A stretch of 64,000 nucleotides of DNA from assembly GCF_026745355.1 (NCBI RefSeq), contig NC_079209.1, positions 30,679,444-30,743,443 on the forward strand, in the 5' to 3' direction. Below are positions 46,143-56,231 of this stretch, piece after piece. Under the pieces are notes generated by a model. The model was given only the letters and a program-made list of their open reading frames with translations. It ran no database searches and was not told the DNA's origin. Every line of letters starts with the position of its first letter. Position 1 is the stretch's first letter. The DNA is from Beta vulgaris subsp. vulgaris. Lineage: Eukaryota > Streptophyta > Magnoliopsida > Caryophyllales > Amaranthaceae. Both the position numbers and the translations under genes were made by a program.

Positions 46143-46292
46143 GGTCTAACCATGGTTATTTACTAACCACCCTCCATTTCCCTCTTAAAATCTAAACTTT
46201 TCCCCCAAAAAAAACTTCCCACCATTTTTCTTCATAATATCGTGGAGAGAGAACCCTAATTTGCGTCATCCGTCTTCAATACTCCATCTCCC

Positions 46293-46682
46293 ATGGCCGA
46301 TTCAAGATCTTCTTCGTCGAAATCAAGAGCAGTTACTAGCGTTGGAAACTACAAATGGATTAAATCACACTATTGTTATTGTCATCCTCCAAAAGTTGCC
46401 GAATTCAGAATTTCAGAGTCAATCAACAACCCCCAAAGACCTTACTATAGGTGGAAGCGTTGTGGGTTCTTTTCATGGGTTACATAGGAAGATGTGGGTC
46501 AAGATATGTTAGGTGTTGGTCAAGGTGAGCAAGGAATGGAAGGAAGGCCAGGATGGGAAGAAATGGGTCAAGATGTGGCTGATTTGAAGGCAACTTTACA
46601 AAGTTCTATCAATCAGACTACTGTTTTTGTTAAAATGGTTGTTATTATGTATTTTGTGCTTTTAATTTGCATAATGTATTAA
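46293..46682 (+). pseudogene. GRF-type zinc-finger ORF with membrane tail, one in-frame stop
   Basis: The ATG at 46293 opens MADSRSSSSKSRAVTSV. Residues 28-62 (CYCHPPKV, INNPQRPYY, CGFFSW) match the GRF zinc-finger pattern, with Cys 28, 30 and 57 and the aromatic FFSW end. The Cys expected after the PYY segment is missing (YYRW). An in-frame TAG at 46485 follows WVT. The same frame then continues to 46682 with a charged helix and a hydrophobic C-terminus (VFVKMVVIMYFVLLICIMY). Plants have many GRF proteins with such tails. It lies convergent to the transposase inside the MULE, so it may be a second MULE gene or captured host sequence. Confidence 0.65.
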
Positions 46683-46972
46683 TGAAGCTTAGTTATGTGT
46701 TAACGAAGATTAGTTATGTCCTTCAATGCATTTTATGAATGAAATGGAGATGGTTTTGTGAATTTGCAATATAAAAACTTTTTGTTATTTGTAGTTAAAC
46801 AAAACAAACTGTTGATTCTTGCAAGTTGAACAACAGGCCAACTTTTGATTCCTTCAACTACAGCAAAATACCAACTTCAAGGTACTTGAAGTTTAACAAA
46901 AAAATCCATGTTTTAAGCAAATTAAACTGACAATGATTCACAAGTTCACATAATCTAAACAAGGACTAATAG

Positions 46973-49443
46973 TTAGTGCTTAGTGGTTGGTAGAGGCTGT
47001 GAAGCTGAAAATTTGGCCCTTTTGTTGCCTTGAACTGGTTGTTGTCCCCTTTTCTTCCCTTGAATTGGTTGAGATGAGGAGGGTTCTTTGCTTGCTTGTT
47101 GTCCTCTTTTCTTCCCTTGAACTGGTTGAGATGAAGAAGGGTTGCTACTTACCAAACCAAAGCCTGAGGGTTGACCTTCTGTATTTGATCCATCGCTTTC
47201 TTAAATGTCAAGGCAGAAGTGGCTCCACAAGCCTTCCAAAACAAGCTGAACATCAAAGGGCCTGGATGGGCCTTCTGCCAATTTGAAGCTAAATGCTTGC
47301 AACAATATCTTCTACCCACTTTAGGCCATAAAGCAGAGAATGCAGCTTCAATGGACTGTAAATACATAACATGTATTAAAGACCAAATGCAAGAACAAAA
47401 ACTTGAACTAACATTAACAAAATAAAAATACTGTAAATACGTCATCTTGTGCCTATCTGAAATGATACACCATTCATCTCCTCTCCCACTGTCTTGTAGC
47501 ACATTTTTTAGATGCCAAACGAAGAGCTTCCATGTCTCATTGTCTTCAACAGACACAATAGCCCAAGCAAATGGAAATAACTCATTATTTCCATCAAGAG
47601 CTACAGTAGAAAGTAGCACCCCACCATAGTGTCCCTTCGGGAAGGTGCCATCAACTTCAATTAAACTTCTACACCTAGCAAACAACCCATCTAATGCACC
47701 CCTTGAAAGCTATGAAGATGGATAGAAATGCCAGAGGCTTTTCAGGATCATTTGGTGGTTTCCATGCACAAAATGCAGCTGAACCTGGGCTTGTGCTTTT
47801 CACCACTTCATAATACTTAGGCAGATGGCCATAAGAAACATCATGTCCACCATGTATTACAAGCAATGTCATTGTTCTCATCCTGTATAGGGTACTAATG
47901 GACATTTCTACCCTAAATCTGTCCCAAAGAAGTTTATTCATAGACTTTACAGATATGTCATTGTTTGCTCTAATATCTTCCATTAAGACCCTTGAAGCCC
48001 AAGCTGAACTGACCATATGATTCCTTGTCTCAAGTCCCAGACATGTATGTTCTTGGTTTTGAATGGATTTGATGGCCCATGTGCTCCCATCAAGCAATTT
48101 ACTAGCATGTAATCTCAACTCACACTTGTCATCACTGCATCTAATAGTGTATCTGAAGTTGCTAGCCTTGTCAACCACAACAGAAAATCCACATTGGATG
48201 TAGTAACCCCTGACCACATCTCGTAAGTGTTGTTTATCGGTAAATAATTGCCAAGGTTTTATGAAAATATTTCCTCATTCTTGCTGGGTGTACATCTCTC
48301 TATTTCTATACACCTTGGCCAAATTTAGATCAACAACATCATCACCACCCTCGTTTACCCAGACAGGTCCTTCATAAGGATCAAAACAGTCTTGGACCAT
48401 TGGTCAATATGAAACATCATCATGCTCTCCATCATCCTGCTCTCCATCATCATCACTATTCACTACACTCTCAAACACATCATTGCATTCACTCTCAGTA
48501 GGTGAAATAACCTAACTCATCAGTTGACTCAAACTCATCATCATCTCCCATGTCAGTCTGCAAATAAGCTAGTCTTCTCCCAGCTAACTCCCTCCTCCTG
48601 GTCAGCTTGTTTATTGTTTTATTAGCCCTTGAAGTTACCACCAAGCCTTTCCTCTTTGCAGTGGTATTTGGAACCCTTTTAGTCATCATAGTTGAGGACT
48701 TAGATGATCTAGAGGAGCACAACCTCTCAGGTACTGAACTAACCCTAACTTCTGGGTTATTAGATTCATAATTAGTCAAATGTTGATGCTCATTCTCACA
48801 GGGTTCATTGATTGATATCCCCATCAAATTTCCTCTTGCAAATTGTTTCTTACCTCCTCTTGTTTTGCAGTTGGCCTTGTCCTTACCCCTACTAGATTTG
48901 AAATAACCAAGTCTGCCCACTAATCCTCACAACCATGCATAATTCCTAAATCTACACCATCCATTTCATTATATACCATATCAGGGCTAAACTATCAACA
49001 TTTGGGTTTGACCTGGAATCTGAAGGTTTATCAACTAACTGAACCTCCAAATGTCTAAGACTTCTCCTAGGTGTTGGCTTAATTGGTAGTTCAACTTCTA
49101 GATTCATAGGAGCTTTCCCCTTATCCTGAGTTTTCCTCAAACTAATTGCAGTCTTAACTGCATCTGTCTCATTTTCACCATCATCAACCCATACATTAAT
49201 CATATTCTTATCATGCAAATTGCTGAACATTTTAACCATATCAACATCTGTTACTATCTCAATGTGTTTCATTCTATAAAGATACACAAACTTTGGTTTC
49301 TTAGGCACTAGGGTTTTCAGTTTAGCAGCATTGTCCCAATAATCAATTATTATGTCCACAAACATTGCCTTATCAACATCATCAACAACAACTTCCACAT
49401 TAGACCCTTTGTATTGAAACACAAGGACAACTCTATCACACAT
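46973..49443 (-). pseudogene. MURA-type MULE transposase, broken and internally deleted
   Basis: The start is probably the ATG at 49443 (MCDRVVLVFQYKGSN), a plant MULE N-terminal domain. A basic and acidic linker follows (48920-48495). After one stop comes the DNA-binding domain with FTDKQHLRDVVRGYY and a C-C-H motif around CSDDKCELRLHA and NQEHTC (about 48240-48040). The catalytic domain (47700-47149) holds VDGTFPKGHYGGVLL, then FAWAIVSVEDNETW, then CIISDRHK. A stretch of about 28 codons (near 47355-47440) after SDRHK is foreign to the family and looks like an intron, but I found no GT-AG pair that keeps the frame. After QKVNPQALVW the protein jumps to a SSQPVQGKKRGQQ repeat tail. The SWIM zinc knuckle and about 200 residues appear deleted. 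Confidence 0.85.
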
Positions 49444-49982
49444 TCTGCAACTTTGAAACAAAATTCAAAATTTTCAGGAAATTATATGGCAACAGAATAC
49501 AACAACCACAACATAACTCAATTCTTGAAGAAAAAAAACATTTTCCTTCAAACAGAGCACCACAACTTCACAACAAAGAAATACAAACAAATGAAACAAA
49601 TCATTGACAAAAATTTAAAAGAGGGAAGATTTTACTTACATGATGCTAGTGAAAGTGAAGATGGACTGAAATTGCTTTGAAATTCATACAAAATTAACAG
49701 GGTACAGTAACCCTAAGTTTGTCGAACCCAAACTCGTTTTTTTGTGTGTCTTCCTTATTGATCGCAACCACACTGAAGATTCTGGAGAAGAAATCCAATT
49801 ACCCTAACACCAAATAATTTTGGAGTTCACTTGTAGAACTCAGATTTTGGAGTTCATGAGATTCACTGACATGGAGCTCTCAAAGAACTTGGAGAAGAAG
49901 GAGGGTCGTTTTTTTTAAAGTTCAATAGTGGTTAGGTGGGGAAAAGAATGATGGGGGCTTAATTCGGGGTAGATTAATAATT

Positions 49983-50173
49983 TCGTTACTTACTAACCAC
50001 AGCTAGAACCAAATGGCTAAAAACATGAGATTTAACGAAATAATTAACGTAAAATTTCATTAATGTCACATTTAGTAACAAAAACCATAGTACAAGGTCA
50101 CTTTATGAATTAAGGATTTAAAGTGGTTACCAAATATAATTTCTAATACTACAAGGTTACCAATGAGAATTTC
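49983..50173 (-). repeat. Right terminal inverted repeat of the MULE
   Basis: This is the inverse of 44534-44688 plus 46148-46170. The MULE promoter for the transposase should lie here or just inside. Confidence 0.82.
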
Positions 50174-50198
50174 CCAAAACATAGTACATCTTAATACT

Positions 50199-50444
50199 TC
50201 ACTTCTCAATAAGAGATTCCAAATACTCAACAGTACACTTTGCTTCTTTTGTAGCAAGTTCAATAGCATTACGAAAAGAGATGATCATAGCAATGTAACC
50301 TATAGTTTCCTCACCTTTCTTCTTCTTTTAATTTAAACTTTGAAGATATGTAGTAAGTTTATCATCAACCATGGATCACTGGTCCAAGAATACGAGCATA
50401 ACATTGTTAACCTCTTTCACATCATTGATACATTTCGGATCCAT
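50199..50444 (-). pseudogene. Decayed paralogue of the 29.6-kb small gene
   Basis: The ATG at 50444 opens MDPKCINDVKEVNNVML. The frame stays constant to TGA at 50199-50201 but has two internal stops (after FLDQ and after LQSLN). The block ETIGYIAMIISFRNAIELA aligns with HGTVGYIAQIMHARNQFELA of the gene at 29586. A TATA-like CTATATAAAG lies about 130 bp upstream (50571-50580). The MULE end lies only 25 bp past the stop. Function unknown. Confidence 0.65.
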
Positions 50445-50570
50445 TGGAAAGACGAAATTTTTTATATCTTAAACTTCTAAAATATGAAACTTCAAATGAG
50501 GGTTTTTTTTTTAAGGAACAAAACTGGTTTTTCGGAGGTGATGGAATGAACAAAGAAAGACCAAATAGAT

Positions 50571-50580
50571 CTTTATATAG
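50571..50580 (-). promoter_or_regulatory. TATA box of the decayed paralogue
   Basis: CTATATAAAG on the minus strand lies about 130 bp upstream of the ATG at 50444. The placement is similar to the promoter of the 29.6-kb gene. Confidence 0.45.
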
Positions 50581-50989
50581 ACCCAAATGGAACCGGTTGT
50601 GCTAGGTTAAATTTATTTCAATTTGGTAGGACAATGCAATTAACTTTGTTAGGTAGATTGTTAGCTAATGTATGGCAACCAAACAATAATGTAGTCAAAG
50701 GTAGTCAATTAATTTATACATGATAATTTTTGGAATAAAATTCAATTTTGTGAACATGTTAATACTCAAATATATGGTAATGATAGAAAACTTATTCAAT
50801 ATCATTCATAATACATTATTCGAAATTGTATATAAGAAATACAACAACAAAGAACATTAAAAATTACTTTTCTCAAACTACAATTTTCGTATCAATAGAA
50901 ATATAGTCGAGCAACACTTTACTGTTAATACGACAACACTCCGTATTGTTTTAATCAATGTCTTCAAATATCATCAACTTTGTAAGCTC

Positions 50990-51280
50990 TTGGAGGAATG
51001 CATTGTAGATCATATACTCAATTCCAAAAATAAATCAAATATGACATATCATCTTTGTATTGACATCTTAACATAAGCCCAAACTTCATTGCTTCTATTG
51101 ATATGAAACTTGAAAATACTTGACACATCGTGGAAATAAAGATGACCTCCACGAAATAGTGTTAAAATCATAGATTCAACATCCAAGAAATTCGAATAAT
51201 CAACTTTAGGGGCCTTTTTCTATTGAAAGATTTTGTGGAGGACATGGTATTGTTTTTGAGGTGGAGGACGAAGTTGACAT
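50990..51280 (-). pseudogene. Unrecognised gene relic
   Basis: The ATG at 51280 opens MSTSSSTSKTIPCPPQNLSI. A one-base shift near 51217 leads into a frame reading PKVDYSNFLDVESMILTLFR, GGHLYFHDVSSIFKFHI and NEVWAYVKMSIQ before a stop. The composition is protein-like, with aromatic and charged residues in alternation. No transposon domain is recognised. It could be a second small host gene next to the relic at 50199, or an unknown element protein. Confidence 0.35.
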
Positions 51281-51771
51281 GACAGTGCAAATTGAAAACA
51301 CGAAAACGAGTAGTGATGATGCATGACAAATCGGTATTATTTAAAGTAAAAAAGAGCTTTGTAAAACATGTACTTAATTTTGGATATTTATGTGAATTGA
51401 GTAATGGCCGAAATTATAGTTGATTGCCAATTAACATAAATCATCCTTAATTACCATATATGAATTACAAAAGTAAAACTGAGAGTACATAAAATTAGAA
51501 TGAATAAATTTCGGCCAAATTTAAATATACTTGGAGATTATAAAAGCGGACCTTGCCTTTTTTATTCCATAATTTACGCTAGTTATCAATAATTACCTCA
51601 AATCACCCCTAATTAAGGCATTTAAATATTCAAAATCTTGTAATTTTCGGATTCACCCAAGGCTAATCCTACGTGGCACCCTATATATAGTTTTACATTG
51701 CTTGTTCTCTAGAATTACTCGGTGATTATGAGTTTATTACGTAGGATTTAGAATTTTGCTTTAGATAATAA
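51281..51771. other. AT-rich intergenic sequence
   Basis: No gene, RNA gene or repeat that I can recognise. A TATATATAG motif at about 51692 has no ORF behind it. Confidence 0.4.
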
Positions 51772-51802
51772 CTAGCTTTATGACCCGTGCATAATGCACG
51801 GG
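51772..51802 (-). mobile_element. Candidate Helitron 3' terminus
   Basis: On the minus strand a perfect 9-bp stem, CCCGTGCAT/ATGCACGGG (51784-51802), is followed after 8 bases by CTAG (51772-51775) and then T. That is the layout of a Helitron 3' end: hairpin, then CTRR, inserted before T. The body would extend toward higher coordinates. I cannot place its 5' TC end. Confidence 0.45.
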
Positions 51803-51944
51803 AGTATTTTTGGCTTTATTATGGAGTTTATTTTAGAAGTCCACAATAACAATCCTTTAACTTCCCGTATTACACAAAATTATAAAATCATAAAGTAAGA
51901 TTGGTTAAAGCACAATAATTACATATGTATTTCAAATCAATTTA

Positions 51945-52597
51945 GGTAGTGTTTGGTAACTTGGATTTTATTTGAAATCCTTGAATTCAAATATGGAAAT
52001 TGAAATGCTAGAATTGAATTCCAAATCAAGTGTTTGGCAAACATCAATAATTTCAATTCCATAATTTCAAATCAGCCATAGTGTTCGGGAAACAAATGTG
52101 ATTTTAATTCTATAATCCCATAAATATCACAGGAAGATGAAAATGGTCAAAGAACAATGACTATAAAATGATTCAGAGTTAAGAGTAATTGAATAAATCA
52201 AAGTAGAAAAATGCAGTAAAATATAGAACAATCATCACCAACATCATTATCAAGCGGTAAAATGCAAGCATCATTGAAGTCTAACAATTCTGGCAAAATA
52301 AAAAAGAAAAGAAGAGAGAGAAAATGGAAAGGTAAAGGAAAGAAGAAAGCTTGAGGAGAGAGAAATCCCATGGAGAGAGAGAGAACGAAGAGAGAAGGAG
52401 AAATAAAGATGTTGAGGTATGTTATTTGGGATTTCAAATGAGAAGTTTTGACAATGGATTTCAAATTGCTGAAATATGGACTTAAGTTTTAATAGGTTGG
52501 AATTGGGCCAATTCCAAATCCAAATGTTTGGATTATCCAAACATGCTATTTTGCCAAATCCAGCATTTCAAATGAAATGCTTAAAACCAAACAGGCC
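51945..52597. mobile_element. Possible non-autonomous DNA transposon
   Basis: The left end reads GGTAGTGTTTGGTAACTTGG. The right end, inverted, reads GGCCTGTTTGGTTTTAAGCA. Both are the TGTTTGG-type ends common in plant MITEs. The region between has repeated AATTGAAATTCC/TTTCAAAT motifs and a GAGAGAGA tract. I found no clear target duplication. ORFs at 52198-52540 fall in the low-complexity tract and are not genes. Confidence 0.4.
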
Positions 52598-52744
52598 ATT
52601 ATATGTTTTCAAAAACTTCCTTGTAAACTACATTTGTTGTACGTGTACGCACACCGTATTTTTTATCAAACGAAAGGAATTTCATACCGTTTTTGCTGGT
52701 CACTCTGAAAAAGGCAACATAAAATTAACGTTGGTTGAAAACGG

Positions 52745-53260
52745 GTCCCTCGTGCATGATGCACGTAATTTTTTTAATTTATTAAGTAGTTTTTTTCTCT
52801 GTTCCAAATCTATTAAATGCAATATTATTAGAAAGCATATATATAAAGTTGAAAGAGTAAAAAAATGTAAAATTAATTCTGAATAATTTGAAATTGACTT
52901 ATGACCCGTAAGTGTTACAATTATGACGTCTCACTTTGTAATAATTAGTATTGATCGCATTGATTATGGTGAATTGGCTTACAACACGTGAGTTGAATAA
53001 GTATGACTTGTGACTTATGGCTTACAACCCGTGAGTTGCACATGTAAATTTTAAATCCATAATTCATGATCACATTGATAATTTTAGATTTTATGATGTT
53101 TCTCTTAAAAATGTGGTGTGATATTTGCTCATGATTTAAATTTTTTTTACAGTCATCATGTATTAAAATGCTCGAAAAGTTGGAAAATCACTCCCGTGCT
53201 TTTAGTGACTAATGTAGTTGATATTATGGTGGAACACGTTATCAAACTTTTTTAAAAAAA
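52745..53260. repeat. Degenerate dispersed repeats (CCCGTG family)
   Basis: The phrase CTTATGACCCGTAAGTG near 52897 recurs as CTTACAACACGTGAGTTG near 52978 and CTTACAACCCGTGAGTTG near 53020. A palindrome CGTGCATGATGCACG lies at 52752. The block AGTGACTAATGTAGTTGATA at 53203 recurs at 55657 as AGTGGCTGATGTAGTTAAT. They are probably decayed copies of one mobile element. Confidence 0.5.
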
Positions 53261-55599
53261 AAAGATTTCGAAAAATATAGTCATGTATATTATTTTTAAA
53301 ATCTCGATCCTGATCTTATGATTCTACGGTCGAAAGTAGGACCCATGTCCTAATAACATTGGTTATGCGGGATCTTGTTTGATTCTTCTCATTGAATATT
53401 CTATTAAAATTCAATTGTTATAATTTTTAACTAATAGGTAGTGAAAGATATTTAAGATGAAAGAAGTGTAGTGGAAAATACGCACAATCAGAATAGGAAG
53501 AAAAAAGAAACGGAAAAAAATAATTACATATATTTTAAAAAATTACCTTAAAATCACTCAAGATCATAATATATTTAATGCTAATAATAGTTATGTATTA
53601 AAAACTTTATTTAAAATATGATGTCATAGTAACCTATATCTACTTTTAAAAAATACACAAAGACATATGAAGTAATTAAAAAACATGCGTATGATTCTAA
53701 ATTTCAACTATATTTGAAATATTATGGTTTGACAATCAAAAAAATTATTGTAGGGAAATTGACCACAATAATCAAAACTACGATCGTCTAGTTTTAGTAA
53801 CTACCACATGATTAATATTGTAGTAGATGGAGTATGGTGATTTATTAATGATAATTCCTCTATTTTGATGAAAAAAAAATAGCTCAAAGAATTTTCTGCT
53901 AAGATATGACACACACTTTTAAGAATATGCTGAAATACACACTAACATGCTGAAACAATTTTTACTTTGTGGTCGTCACCTGACTTTGCATCCTCCCATA
54001 TTTGCAACATGCCTTGAGCAATGCCTCATATGTATATACATCCTTCCTGACTTAAATCCTCCCATTAAGTAGTACATTTTGATTCTCGAATATTTTATTA
54101 ACTAATATGCTACATTTTAGTCATCATATAAATTATAACATAATTTTAGATAATTTAAAATCTCAGGTACTATAGGCAAGATATCGTGTACAATAATAAA
54201 ATTAAGATTATTATATTTTGTTAGATTTAGTTTGTGATCATATAAGTAGAAAGTCATATTCTTTCCTAATGCCTAACATGAATTAAGGCCAATTTATTGT
54301 TAATTTTGCTCCTAATATTAAAATATTATTACATTTTATTACTGAAAATATGATAAATTTATTAAAATATCGTATAGAATGTACCAATTTAATTATACTC
54401 GATTGTTTATACGTTATTCTATCATGACTTCAAAATAATTATTGTGAGTTTACATGTAATACATATAATGTTATCCAAATGATCTCCTTATGTCTCTCCT
54501 ACTTTACGTACATAATCTGTCACTCTCTATTATTATACGAAACACTTAGAATATCAAAAAGCACTTATATTCCAAGGGAGGTATTATAAAATCTTAAATT
54601 TATATGAAATTTCTCGTAAAGTACTTGTATGAAATTTTTTTTATTTTGAAATCCTAAACTTATCGAAAACTGTTTATATGAAATAGTTATATCATAGATT
54701 ACATGTTACTCATGTTAAGTTGTGGGTGTCAAATATCAAGTCATAATTTATTTTGTTAAAAAAATGTTATAATAAGGAAAGTCACGGTTTAGTATTTTTA
54801 ACCCATACAACTTAATATTAGTAGTATATTTGGGCTATACACTTAGCACTTAACATCATATAAATTGGAATTTTAACACATAATACTTCATATTGATAAG
54901 ATAAAATAAAAAAATTCCGTTCATTTTGCACGGATCCAAAAGCAAGCTACTTAGTTATGTAAAATGATGGATTCTTATGTACTAACCCTTGAAATTTCAT
55001 ATACAACATCTCCCTTTGTACATTATATAAAAAATGTATACATCTAATTGAGTACGATACACTTACGAGTTACTTCTACTATACAATTGCGAATTACTCC
55101 TATTATACACTTGCCAATTGTGATTTAAGTACGATTGAGATTACCTGTTACTCCCACTACTCCATTACCCAAATAATAATAAGAGTAATAGATTTGAGTG
55201 CAAAATCACTACCCATTACCCACATTATTTTATTACTATTATATATAAACTTGAAATTTTCATCTGTGCATACTTGTAAATTGTGATTTGTACCCTGCGG
55301 CCCGAACAATAGTTTTGAGTACGATGATTTGATCTAATTATAAATGTTAACATTATTATTTGGCAATTGAATTTCAACAACCACACTCGCTCTGTCCATC
55401 TCATACTCTGCAAAACAATTATCACTTTCCTCTCTCATGATGACACCTAAATTTTTATCTTTATTTTCTCCAAGTAGATGCAATCAAAGATGACAATTCT
55501 CTTTGTTTTTCTTGGTTTGGGATGCAATTTTTTTTTTATGAATGAAAGATTTTCAGAAGCTTCTCCTAAAATCATGGTAATGAATATTAGTTGTGATTT
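53261..55599. other. AT-rich intergenic sequence
   Basis: No protein-coding frame or RNA gene is supported. A TTTTGCACGG motif near 54930 resembles the CCCGTGCA repeat family. Confidence 0.45.
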
Positions 55600-56231
55600 A
55601 AAATATTATAATCATGTATTTAGAATATTTTAAAACTGACTTGTAACCCATGTGGTAAGTGGCTGATGTAGTTAATTACATTAGGGCGGATCACGTGTCA
55701 CACCTTTTTTGTTCAAAAAGAGTTGATTTAAATAGCCTTTGCTCTATCTAGGACTTTTCTTATATTCTAAATTAAATTACAATTTGCACAAACACCGACA
55801 CTAAGCCATATACCCGCTTTCGGCGCTCCCACTTTTGACAGTCCCGTTCATCATCTCTCTTCCCTTCTTGCACCATTGTTGCACCATATTTGGCTGGCCA
55901 GTGCTCTAGCCATACTTTTAATTTTAGGCCCGTTCAAATTGCACAGGGAATTTATTGTTTTATAAATTTAAGATCATTTAATGTTATTTCTCCTAAAATC
56001 AAGGTTTAAATATTTAACCTATTGATCTATAAAAGTGATAATATAAAGTTAAGAATATAAGAAACAAATATATACACAAAAGTCCATATAAAGTAAATTT
56101 TAATTTGCTATCAACCATATACAGGTTTTCTAAAGCATGATGTTGTTAGTTATAGAAAATCAATGGTTGGATTCATAGATTATTTACTTATTTAAAGAAA
56201 AATTATGCCTTCTATTCTTCAATATTGTTAT
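55600..56231. repeat. Degenerate repeat block and spacer
   Basis: 55600-55735 is similar to 53100-53260, sharing TGATGTAGTTAATTACATTA-like and GATCACGTGTCA-like segments. GGCCCGTTCAAATTGCACAG near 55927 is another CCCGTGCA-type palindrome. The right edge carries the target copy GTTAT (56227-56231). Confidence 0.4.

Larger units (their letters stand above)
44534..50173 (-). mobile_element. Mutator-like (MULE) transposon with long inverted ends and a nested solo LTR
   Basis: Terminal inverted repeats start GAAATTCTCATTGGTAACC at 44534, and their inverse ends at 50173. Similarity extends about 170 bp inward, roughly 80% by eye. The left arm is split by the solo LTR at 44694-46142. Inside are a MURA-type transposase on the minus strand and a convergent GRF-zinc-finger ORF on the plus strand. 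No clean 9-bp target duplication is visible, so the insertion is old. Both genes are damaged. Confidence 0.85.

Noticed and set aside
47356..47440. GT-AG intron in the MULE transposase
   Set aside because: The segment looks foreign to the family, but removing these 85 bases breaks the frame, so I do not call exact splice sites.
52198..52540. Two overlapping minus-strand ORFs rich in Phe, Leu and Ser
   Set aside because: They read a GAGAGA/AAGAAAG-rich stretch inside a MITE-like region and have no domain.
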